Shown here piece after piece: positions 22,919 through 33,233 of a stretch of 64,000 bases of DNA; position 1 is the first letter of the stretch; the number at the start of each line of letters is the position of its first letter. A model generated the notes under the pieces. It made no database searches. It worked only from the letters and a program-made list of their open reading frames with translations, and was not told where the DNA came from. Source of the DNA: Cycas panzhihuaensis (lineage: Eukaryota > Cycadophyta). Made by a program: the position numbers and the translations under genes. The stretch lies in contig CM041465.1 of NCBI GenBank assembly GCA_023213395.1, positions 179,435,741 to 179,499,740 of the forward strand. Direction: 5' to 3'.

Positions 22919-25900
22919 ATGGAGAAGCTTGCACCATTAGTTATGTTTAATGGAAATAATTTTAATGAGTGGAAAGCACACATGGAACTCGTTTAAATGG
23001 TAAATACGCTGTGGGGAATCACTAAGTCACCTTTGTTAAGCTTGCCTTTGGATGAAAAAGATTATGTATGTGTCAAAGAGTGACAATTTATGGCTGTTGG
23101 GTTACTTAAGCTATCTTTGGCTCCCAATCAAAGAGATTTAGTGCACAATCTTAAAACTCTATATGAAATATGGACCAAACTATGTGAGACTTTTGAGAAA
23201 AAGAAGACAAATCGTCAGGTTGCCCTCATGATGGAATTGTTAAGTGCAAAGTAGAAGATGAAAACAACACTAGTGCCTTCTTAAACAAGATTACTGATTT
23301 GAGAAATAAGTTGGATGAATTGAAATCAAACTCAATAGATGATGCCTTATTATTTGCCATTATTATGTAAAAATTACCAGCTGCATTTGCCACCTTTCAG
23401 ACAGTTTATGGGAGTGATGAAGCTATGGAAGGTAAGTCTTTTGAGTCCTTAAAAAATCTAATATTAGCTGAAGATGCCAAATTAAAGCATCATGGGATGC
23501 TTGGTAGTTTAGTTTCAAATTAGGCCTTAATAATGAAGATACAGAAGAAGGATATATTCAATGAAAACAAGTCTACATAGAAGATTGGTGAGACCTCTCA
23601 TGAAAAGAAGAAGTTAGTGGGAAGGTGCAACTACTACAAGAAAGATGGTCATAAGAAAAGAAATTGTTGGATCAAGAAACAGGATAAGCGCAAGGTAAGC
23701 CAAGATGACAAGGGGAAAAGTGTTGTAGCACATTGTATTTGGGCATCAACAATGCCATCTAAAAAGAAAGATTATTGGATCCTAGACTCAAGTGCTAAAA
23801 AACACATCACCTATCAAAAGCATATTTTTGATGCCTTAGATACAGGTTTAATTGATGCTAATGTGATTCTTAGAGATGCCAATGTTTTGCCTGTAGAAGG
23901 TATTGGAACCATTTCACTTGTAGAAGGAAAATTTAATGTTGTTTATTACATGCCTCAAATGAAGATAAATCTTCTCTCAGCCTAGTAAATCTACAAGCAA
24001 GGTATGAAAATAGATCTCTACAATGATAAGTGTTTAGTTAGAGATCTAAAGAAACACTTCTCTATTATTACTAGTGGGAAAGTACATGATAGCTTTTGGG
24101 TGTTTGAGTCTTTTAAAACCCGGTAGGATTCTTATATTTTCATTACTAGTGTTGATGATGTGCATAAATTATGGCATGAAAGATTGGGTCATCTTAACTA
24201 TGGTAGCATCAATTTAATGAACTGATTGAAGATGGTAATTGGTTTGCCTCAAATTCAATGTTCAAAGGGTGGTTGTGAAGGATGTATGTGTGGAAAACAT
24301 CATCGTTATCCTTTTGCTAGAGATAATGCATGGAGGGCAAAAGAGAAACTTGAACTTATCCATACTGATCTGATAGGTCCATTATCAAATCCTTCTATTT
24401 TTGGAGCTCGCTATATACTTATGTTTGTTGATGATTTCAGCAGAAAAACCTAGGTTTTCTTTTTGAAGAATAAGTCTGATGTATTTGATAGATTTTATGA
24501 ATGGAAAACTTGTGTTAAAAATGAATGTGGTATGAAGATTAAGAAATTAAGAAGTGATAATGGAAAGGAGTATGATAACAATGTCTTTCATCAGCTTTGT
24601 CTTGCCAATGGTATTAAGTAGGAATTTACTGTTCCATATACCCCACAGCAAAATGGTGTAGTAGAAAGAAAAAATCGTATCATAATAGAAATGACGAGGT
24701 GCATGGTGCATGGTAAGAGTTTGCCTCTCAAGTTTTGGGCAGAATCTATGGTGACAACAGTTCATATTTTGAATATGGTACCTACTTTTGCTATTCATGG
24801 CATTATCCCCAAAGAATATTGGACTAGTCAAAAACCTTCCATTAATTATTTTAAGGTATTTGGGTGCATTGCCTATGTACATGTCCTAAATGAAAATTGA
24901 AAGAAATTGGATCGCAAGAATTTAAAGTGTATTTTTATGGGGTACTCTCCTTAGTGTAAGGATTTATAGACTTTGGGATCCGCAAGGGGGGAAAATCTTG
25001 ATTAGTCGGGATGTTAAGTTTGACAAGTCACTGATGTATCATGTTGATAGATCATCTGAAGATGTATTTTATCCTCCACTTCTACCTTTTGTGAGTCATG
25101 ATTCTGTAGATTTATAAGTACATGAGTCTGTTTCGTAGAAAGTTTCTGAAGCAGGACCAAGTGGAAGTTATATTAAGGACCCGTCACAGGTTGAAACACG
25201 GTCTACACCTCGTGTTCCATTATGGGCAAAAAAAACCATTGAGGACCCAAGAGTGATGGTTGAAAATCTAGGAGATGGTCATAGAACTAGGAGTCAACAT
25301 TCCAGTCAGGTCTTAGTGATGAACACTAATGACTTCATTTCATTTGATAGAGCGAAGGAAGATCTGCAATGGAAAGCTGCGATGGAGGAAGAATTTGGTT
25401 CTCTTATAAAGAATAATACATAAGATTTAGTTTGAATTCCTCCCTCAAAGAACCTCGTTGGATGCAAGTGGGTCTACAAGGTAAAGTATCACTCCAATGG
25501 TGAAGTAGACAAGTATAAAGCTAAACTTGTAGTTCAAGGTTTTAAACAAAAAAAAGAAATCAATTATGAAGAGACTTTTGCACTGGTCTCTAAGATTTCA
25601 ATGGTCAATTTGATCCTTACTTTAACAGCTACTTTTGGTTGGGTGTTACATCAAATGGACGTAAAGTATGCTTTTCTTCATAGAGATTTGAAGGAGGAGA
25701 TTTACATGGCTCAACCTCCAGGTTTCATAAAGAAAGGACAGTAGCATTTAGTGTATCGATTGAAGAAATCTCTTTATGGACTAAAACAAGCACCACGTGT
25801 TTGGTATGAGAAGATTGATGCTAGATTAAAGGATGATGGTTTTATGACAACTGATTTTGAACCAAGTCTTTATATTAGAAAGAAAGGATCTTCAATTGTT

Positions 25901-26869
25901 CTTGTTGTTTTGTATGTAGATGACCTTATTATTATAGGAAATTATAGAAGGATAATTATAGATACAAAGGCCTTTTTGGGTCATAACTTCGATATGACAG
26001 ATCTTGATCATCTTAATCATTTTTTGGGCATCGAGATTAGGTAGATGAAAGATCACACCATGATGTTGCAGACAAGGTATACTCAATACCTACTTAAGAA
26101 ATTCATAATGAAGGATTGAAGACTAGCTGAAATGCCATGTGTGAAGGGCACATAGCTTCAAAAGAACATGGATAAACTAACTGTAGATGAGACATTATAT
26201 TAGTAATTAATAGGGTGTTTGATTTATCTAACTCATACTAGACCTGATATTACCTATGTTGTTGGATTAGTGTTTCATTTTATGCAAAATACCCAAGAGC
26301 CATATTTAAATGCAACAAAGAGGATTTTGAAGTATATTAAAGGTACACTTAATCTTGGCCTTGAATACCTTCATGGTGGCAAGGCAAAATTGTATGGGTA
26401 TACAGATGTTGATTGGGGTAGAGATGCTGAAGACCGAAAATCAACTTCAAGATATATATTTGGCATAAGAAATGGGTTTGTCTCTTAGCAATCAAAAAAA
26501 TAATTTACCATGGCCTTATCTTCTATAGAAGTAGAGTATCAAAGTTTAAGTGTTGGTGCAAGGGAAGCTGTATGGTTGCAGGGACTTTTGGAGATACTTG
26601 GTGTATCATCTAGTACTCCAACTATTCATTATGATAATAAAAGTGCTATTTGACTTTCAAAGAATCCAGAGTTTCATGCACATACAAAGCACATTGAAAT
26701 CCAGCACCACTACATCCGTGAGTTGATCAAATTAGGAAATATGCAGTTTGAATATTATCTAAGTGAGGAGCAGCTTGCCAACATGTTCACCAAGGCTCTT
26801 ACTGAAGATCAATTTTTGAAGATTTGTACACATTTGGGACTTAGTCTTGAAGGAGAATCTATTTTTTAA
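22919..26869 (+). pseudogene. Copia-A gag-pol (decayed)
   Basis: Full-length copia polyprotein region, ATG 22919 (MEKLAPLVMFNGNNFNEW) to TAA 26867-26869, 1317 codons and broken by stops. The zinc knuckle at 23626 reads CNYYKKDGHKKRNC, with the second Cys now Tyr. The protease block is WILDSSAKKHIT (usual form DSGAS). The integrase has HHCC remnants, IHTDLIGPL (first Asp), LRSDNGKEY (second Asp) and QQNGVVERKNR (Glu). The RT has LVGCKWVYKVK, LKKSLYGLKQAPRVWYEK and LYVDDLIIIG (YVDD 25913-25924). The RNase H end has IHYDNKSAI, HTKHIEIQHHYIRE and LANMFTKAL. Catalytic residues of INT and RT survive; at least a dozen TAG/TAA/TGA stops do not allow expression. Confidence 0.9.
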
Positions 26870-26915
26870 GACAAAGGTTAGATACTTCATTATTTTGAAG
26901 ACCAATATTTACATT

Positions 26916-26935
26916 AAGGGGGGGGGGGGGGGGGG
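26916..26935 (+). other. Copia-A polypurine tract with 18 G
   Basis: AA followed by 18 consecutive G directly before the 3' LTR. It is in the normal place for the plus-strand primer but unusually long and pure. Confidence 0.9.
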
Positions 26936-27182
26936 TGTTAAAAATACTACCCAACTAATGTAAATATTAAGCACAAATCTTTATTATTATTATTTTGGGC
27001 CGAGGGATGTTTATTTTATAGGTCTTATAGTTCTATATATATCCGAAGATCTCTTTGTACTCTCAAGCTTTTCGATCAATGTAATCGAATATTCTAAGGT
27101 GAGTTTTCCCATTGGATAACATGTGTATTCATTTCTGAGATTGGTGTGTACATTCAATCTGGTTTTGCTCCTACTTTTAATA
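26936..27182 (+). repeat. Copia-A 3' LTR (247 bp)
   Basis: TGTTAAAAATACTACCC ... CTTTTAATA. The terminal CA of the 5' LTR has become TA here; the TSD AAATA follows at 27183. Confidence 0.93.
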
Positions 27183-27226
27183 AAATAATAAGAGAGACAA
27201 ATAGCATGAGGTTTACAAATATCATC
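27183..27226 (-). repeat. Tat-1 5' LTR, 44-bp middle piece
   Basis: Contains the right TSD of Copia-A (27183-27187) and ends with the left TSD of Chromo-1 (TCATC 27222-27226). It matches 6104-6146 of the 3' LTR, which shows that the two insertions lie only 44 bp apart. Confidence 0.92.
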
Positions 27227-27627
27227 TATAACATAACCCCACCTTTCCTTAGCAAGAGGGAACCACCAATGAGTAAGGATTAAGGGGTTTAGTAAGTTAT
27301 GTGTATGGACTATTAAGTCGTCCAATAAGATGTAAGGCCACTAAGGCCACCAATAGAGTTATGTGTATGGACCGCTAAGTCATCCAATAAGATGTAAGGC
27401 CGTTAGGGCCACCAATAGAATCATTAAGGATGAAGACCCTTACTTGTGTATTTAAAGGGTTAAACCACTCGTAATGTATTGAGTATGATATATTAAAAGG
27501 AGAAAGTACTTTGGTACTCATTTTGGTGATTCATTTTCTGTGATCTGCTTGCGCATTCATGTTATTTGGCTTCATTTTTGCTAATAATCACTTCTACGAG
27601 CCCAGATTTCTAAGAAGGAATGGTCCA
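27227..27627 (+). repeat. Chromo-1 5' LTR (401 bp) with an internal 62-bp duplication
   Basis: Starts TATAACATAACCCC (3' LTR: TGTAACATAACCCC) and ends AATGGTCCA. Two 62-bp units, 27296-27357 and 27358-27419, each begin GTTATGTGTATGGAC and end CCACCAATAGA. A TATTTAAAG box at 27449-27457 is conserved in all four LTRs of this family. Confidence 0.95.
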
Positions 27628-27629
27628 AG

Positions 27630-27641
27630 TGGTATCAGAGC
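27630..27641 (+). other. Chromo-1 primer-binding site (initiator tRNA-Met)
   Basis: TGGTATCAGAGC, two bases after the LTR. Confidence 0.93.
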
Positions 27642-28664
27642 TACGTTCACGATCATGGGAAGCTACTCGTAATAGCAATTTTTTTTCCCCTGTATGATTG
27701 ATTACTCTCTCTCCCTAAGCAGAGAGTAAGGAAAGACCTTCACTCAGTACTCTCTCTAAGAAGATTAAGGAATGGTAGCAAGATAGATTAGAGGTCGCGA
27801 AGCGAAGGGGAATTTTGACCTTCAAGTACCGCAAGCAATTTATTTCTTCTACATTCAATTTAATTTTCAAGCTTTATTTTTCTGCATTGGGTTATATTCC
27901 AAGGGTAGATAACACCGTTGGGTGGCTACCCTTTGTGTCCCTTCCTACCTCTTATTTCTAGGTAGATAACACCGCTGGGTGGCTACCCAAGTAGTTAGGT
28001 AGAGACCCTATACCGGGGGTCTTTAAAGATCACAGGGATCTATGGTTCTGGCTAAGCACATCGTGGCTTTGATGGCCCTTGCATGAAGGACTGGAGATAA
28101 CACTCCTGAACCAAGCCCTAGACAAAACCTAGCTACGGAAGTGTGCCACCACATACCTCCAGGTATATAGGAGGACCCCTTTAGGATTCCAAAACCCTCC
28201 CTAACACAGGTAACTTATCGGCCATTGAAGTCTTGTAGTGCAGTGGTTAGTGGTTAGCACCACTGAAGTCTCACAGTGCAAAAAAAAAAACAACCCTTAT
28301 AACTCATATACCTCAATTTGATAAGCATCTTGTAAGGGTCGTTTTGCACTAGGTTAGTCTATACCCCAATTTTCACTCTTTTTGTACCTGGGCCACTGGT
28401 GGGCCCCACCACTCCAAATTCACCTTAAAACTCATACATCCCATTTTGATAAGTTTTTTGTGCTCTTTCTAGTGGACTAAATATCTTGCTTATGTAATTT
28501 TGGGGTCAATAGGCTATAGACACCCCGCATTCCCTTATTTACCCCCTCTTTCCCATATAGTAACTCCCTATTCTTATATCTCGTTCTTTCTTGAATCTAT
28601 CCCACTTCGTTCTTTCCCTTCTTTCTACTTACTCTCGGTTCTTTAATCCCTTTCTTCAACTCCA
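27642..28664 (+). other. Chromo-1 leader with two related stem-loops
   Basis: About 1 kb between primer site and gag. It holds two similar hairpins, 27903-27931 (arms GGGTAG and CTACCC) and 27961-27987 (arms GGTAG and CTACC), each with an inner CACC/GGTG pairing. A further inverted pair CAGTGGT/ACCACTG lies near 28241-28267. The same hairpins occur in the Chromo-2 leader. No conserved upstream reading frame is visible. Confidence 0.6.
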
Positions 28665-28676
28665 ATGGCAAAAAAT
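28665..28676 (+). pseudogene. Chromo-1 gag, first four codons (cut by Copia-B)
   Basis: ATGGCAAAAAAT, then Copia-B. Taking out Copia-B and one copy of its TSD restores the frame, which continues as QTEKISELTNDLSNFKIEV from 37245. Chromo-2 has ACAGCAAAA here, so its start codon is lost. Confidence 0.85.
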
Positions 28677-29011
28677 TGATGGAGCCGGAGGAGCAGAGCA
28701 GGACATCACGACGTTCTCATCTTGAGTACAACGGCAATTTCCAATAGAGTGGTGGTGTTAATAAACACCAGGGAGGTATTCCCAACCCTTATATAGAGAA
28801 TTCGGGGAGGCGTCGGGCGCCATCACCCTAGCTGCACAACAATTAAGGTTAGTTTGAAAAAATATTAAAAATAAATAACGGTGATACGTACCTCACATGA
28901 GTGGTCGGTACGGGCGGCTATTGAATGGCTCAAGGTACCCTAGGGGCCCTCAAAGGCGCTTTAAGAGGCCCTAAGCGCTACGGTGCCCGAACATTGGGAT
29001 TATTCCCAACA
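28677..29011 (-). repeat. Copia-B 3' LTR (335 bp)
   Basis: TGATGGAGCCGG ... GGATTATTCCCAACA on the plus strand. On the sense strand it opens TGTTGGGAATAATCC, and CTATATAAGG at 28787-28796 is a good TATA box. The pol frame ends inside it, at TAG 28978-28980. Confidence 0.95.
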
Positions 29012-32000
29012 TTCTCCCCCATAAGCCCAATGTGTATGACTCCTAAATCATCTCTGAACTTTTCAAACTTGATTTTTCCTAAGGCCTTTGTAAAAATATC
29101 CGCTGTTTGATCTTGATTACTGATAAGTCAACTCTATCTCTTCTGCTTGTACAAGTTCCCGAATGAAGTGGTATTGAGTTTCAATATGCTTTGTTCTGCC
29201 GTGGAATACTAGATTTTTGGTCATTTGAATAGAACTCTGATTGTCACACCAAATTCTAGTGGGGCCTTGCTGTTTAATTTGAAAATCCTGTAAGAGTCTT
29301 CTTAACGATTGATTCACGGGCACCTAACAACTGCGGCTTTATATTACCTTGGTGTGGATAAGGAAAGCAGTATTTTGTTTCTTTGTACTCCAAGCTACTC
29401 TGCGATCCCATACTAAATGCATAACCGAAGTAGATTTTCTATCATCAATATCACCAACCCAATCAATCAGATAACCGATTAATCAAACTCGGATGTAGGT
29501 TTGTAGTATAATCCAAAGTCTCAAGTCCCTTTAAGGTATCCGAGGATTCTTTTAGTAGCTTGCCGAGGAGATGTCTTTGGATCCCTGATAAATCTAGATA
29601 CAACACTTACGAATATGTTATATCGGTCGAGTAGAGGTTAAATAAAGTAGGCTACCAATCGGTTGTCTATAGTGAGTGGGATCAATCAAGTTGAGTCATC
29701 ATCTTAGACAGTTTAATTCCAATTCTGCCGGTATTGATAATGGTTTCTGATTTGTCATATTAAATCTTTGTAGAAGGTCTAATATATATTTACGTTGAGA
29801 GATAAATATTCCTTGTTTATCTTGCCACACTTCCAATCCTAGGAAGTAGTGCATAAGACCGAAGTCTGTCATTTCGAATTCCTTACACATAGCTTCTTTA
29901 AATTGACTTAAAAATTGGGAGTCATTTTCGGTATAAATTAAGTCGTCTACGTAAAGTCCTACGATCAATATCGAATTTCCTTTAATTTTGGTATATAGGT
30001 TTAGATCTGCTTGAGATCTTTCAAACCTTTGATCTTTAAGATATGTGTCTATACGGGAATACCAAGCCCTAGGTGCTTGTTTTAGACCATATAACGCTTT
30101 ATTTAACTTATACACTTTGTTTTCTTCCCCCCTGACTTCAAAACCGAGGGGTTGAGAGACATAGATATCTTCTTGGATATAACCATTTAAGAAAGCACTT
30201 TTTACATCCATTTGATAAACAGGCCAACCCATTTGGGCGGCTAAACTTATTATCATACTGAACCGATTCCATTCTAGCAAGCTGGGACAAATGTTTGAAG
30301 ATAGTCTATGCCTTCTCTTTGGGCATATCCTTTAGCAACTAAACGAGCTTTATATTTATCAATTGATCCATCAGAGTGGAACTTAGTCTTATAAACCCAT
30401 TTGGTTCCAATGGCTTTCTTTCTTGGTGGTAAGTCTACAAGTTCCCAAGTGTCATTTTAACGATAGATTTATATTCCTCTTGCATGGCTTTTGCCAGCAC
30501 TCATGTTGATTAGCCTCACCAAAGGTTTGAGGCTCATGACTTTCAAGTAATTTACTCATTAGAGCAAAGTTAACTTTGTGTGAACGTGTAGATCTTCGAT
30601 TGTTATCTAATATATTTCCTAAGTCATGGTTGCGTTGAACCCATTTGGGTAGTGGTTGTGATGGTGGTTGAGGTGATGTTGTTTCCCTAGTAGTTTTGGA
30701 GGTTTCTCCACATAGGTGGCACATATTTGGATGTATTTGATGCATTAAACTTAATGGTAATGTCCTTCTATTGTTCGTGATTATTTTGATAGTAGGTGTC
30801 TTCTTGAAATTTGACATCCCTACTCAGTATAACTTTTCGGGATTTGGGATCATAAACTTTGTAAGATTTTGATGATTCACTATATCCAATAAAGATACAT
30901 TTTAAACTATGATCATCTAATTTGGTTCTTCTTTGGTCAGGGACATGGGCATAGGCTAAACAAATTTAAATATCTTAAGGTGACGGATACTAGGTTTATA
31001 ACCTGTCCATGCTTCTTCTGGTGTCTTCCCCCTAACGGCTTTTGTGGAACATCGATTAAGTAAGTAGACTGCGGTATGGACTGCTTCAGCCCAAAATTCA
31101 TGGCCTAAGTTTTTATCTTTAAGCATACAACGTGCCATTTCTACAATAGTTTTGTTTTTCCTTTCAGCTACACCATTTTGTTGTGGGGTGTAGGGGTTGG
31201 TATGTTATCGCCTAATCCCATGTTGGATACAGTAATCCTTGAAGATATTAGAGGTAAATTCTCCCCCATTATCTGATCTTAAGGAGAGGATATGATATCC
31301 ACTTTGTCGCTCAACGAAGGTTTTGAAGTCAACAAAGTGGTCGAAGCATCGATTTGTATTTGAGAAAGAACACCCAAGTCTTTCTTGTAAAGTCATCAAT
31401 AAATGTAAGGAAATATTTGGCTTGCCTGAGGGAGTGGCCATTGGGCCACAAATATCCGTGGTAGACGAGTTGAAGAGGGGCGATGCCCGATGGCTAAAGT
31501 CTCGGAAAACTTTCTATGATGTTTGCCAAGAAGGCATCCTCACACAACTCTTTATTAACATCAATAGGGGCAAGCCATTAACCATATCTAATCTTTTCAT
31601 AAGGGCTAAACTTGTATAATTAAGGTGGCCAAACGCGTCGATGCCATAGGTCACTATCCATAGTAGTTGTGGTTCTAAGGGCATATGTATTTGAGGGGGT
31701 GATAGTAAGTTTAAATAAACGATCTTTAGTCATGATACCCCTAGCAACAATAGCTTCATTTTGTCGTTTGTCTTTAATGACACATTCGCCGTTGTCAAAA
31801 ATTATTTTATAATCTTGTCCCATCATCTGTCCTACCGATAGTAAGTTTTTCCTTAAAGCAGGGACATATAGAACACCATTTAAATATTTATATTCACCGC
31901 TATTAGTCAATAAGGCAATGTTACATTTTCCAATCAATTGGTGAGAAGTGTTGTCTCCAAACATAATAGACCCTTTCTTATTTGTATCCAAAGTTTGAAA

Positions 32001-33233
32001 TAATTGTTCTTTATGGGTCATGTGGGTGGAACAACCAGAATCAATGTACCAACTATCGTCATCTTCTTCTAGGGCTGAAAAACTAGATAGAAATAACCTA
32101 TTGTTGATTTTAGATTCTGATGTATTTGACACATGTCCTCTAGGGGGTGGTCCATGTTTTGAAAAACACTTATCTTCGGTGTGACCATTTCTACGACAAT
32201 AAGTGCAATATAGTTGATCTCTTTTTCCATAACTAAGATTTTGATTCCTTGGTGGAGAGCGATCAAGGTTGAAAGGTCTCCCCCTTTCCTCATAGATTTG
32301 AGTATGATTATTTTTTGGTTGGTCACGATAGTTTTGAGGTGTTCTAGAAGGTTGTGGGTTCCCATGACAATGTGGACAATAAGAATGATTTTCAACTTGT
32401 CTTCGTTGGTTAGGGTTTCTTTGAGTGTTCGAATGTCTTGGAGAATTTTCATGTTGTGGGGGTCGTCCTTGTCTATTATGAGGAGCTTGGTATCGTGGAG
32501 GATTTTGTCTAGGTTCATTTCTAGGGTTTTCATCTTTTCTCCTTAGAGGAGATTCGTTTTGTTTTGAGGTGCTATCTTGAGGGTTAGGTTGAATATTGGC
32601 CTTTGTAGCAAAGGCATGTTCTAAGGTTTCATTGGCAGCTTGTTGCTCTTCTATGGACATGAGCATAGCAGTAAGTTGTTCTATTTTGAGGGTACTTAGG
32701 TCTTTAGATACACTAATACTAGTAGCTACCATCTCAAAGCGTCTAATGACTCCTACACATCGAAAGATCCGTTCAACTACTCTTTGTTCGGTTAAGGTGT
32801 CCCCAAGGGACCTCATTTGGTTAACTATATCTTGAATCTTGGTCATAAATTCAGTTATTGATTCATGAGACATCATACGTAAATTTTCGAACTTACTTCT
32901 TAAGTTTTGTAGTGTAGAGGACGCAGCCCCTTCATATATAAGCTGTAAAGTATCCCAAGCCTCTTTGGACTTAATGGATTCACTAACTCGTGGGAAAACA
33001 TGATCTTCCAAAGCGCAAAAAATAAGGGCTAAGGCTTCATTATCTTTTTTGATATTTTCTTTGTATGTAGCTTTTTCAGTATCAGTTGGATTTGATCCTA
33101 AGTTATTGTAACCATTTCTCACTATATCCCACATCTCATTTGCTATGAGGATTGGCCTCATCCTCCTACTCCAGTTAAGAAAATTATTTCCATCAAATTT
33201 AGGAATAATCATATTCCCAAAACTAGACGTCAT
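28978..33233 (-). pseudogene. Copia-B gag-pol (decayed, best-preserved pol in the window)
   Basis: Gag plus protease run unbroken for 537 codons from 33233. They hold the copia Gag domain (IPKFDGNNFLNWSRRM onward), a CCHC knuckle YCTYCRRNGHTEDKC near 32200-32160 and the protease block YIDSGCSTHMTH. A frame shift follows at DLWHRR (about 31630). The integrase shows LRSDNGGEF (second Asp) and [11 protein letters not shown] (Glu). The RT is unbroken at 30280-29699 with LYGLKQAPRAWY and YVDDLIYT (YVDD 29942-29953). The RNase H end has IWCDNQSSIQMTKN, GRTKHIETQYHFIRE and ADIFTKALGK. The frame then runs through the polypurine tract and stops inside the 3' LTR. Few stops compared with its neighbours, but still not expressible as one protein. 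Confidence 0.92.
29012..29025 (-). other. Copia-B polypurine tract
   Basis: TTCTCCCCCATAAG, sense strand CTTATGGGGGAGAA, abutting the 3' LTR. It is also coding: it gives LMGEN in the pol frame. Confidence 0.9.

Larger units (their letters stand above)
20869..27182 (+). mobile_element. Copia-A: Ty1/copia retrotransposon in the Tat-1 LTR
   Basis: 6314 bp, with LTRs at both ends and TSD AAATA (20864-20868 and 27183-27187). It carries an initiator-Met-type primer site, a long repetitive leader, one gag-pol frame with the copia order PR-INT-RT-RH, and a poly-G polypurine tract. The LTRs differ at roughly 10% of positions by eye. It lies in the opposite orientation to Tat-1. Confidence 0.95.

Noticed and set aside
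28239-28280. Possible tRNA gene or SINE (A-box-like TAGTGCAGTGG)
   Set aside because: No B box or cloverleaf follows, and the sequence is shared by both chromovirus leaders, so it belongs to the element.
32069-32533. 154-codon minus-strand reading frame
   Set aside because: Out-of-frame shadow inside the 537-codon Copia-B gag-protease frame.
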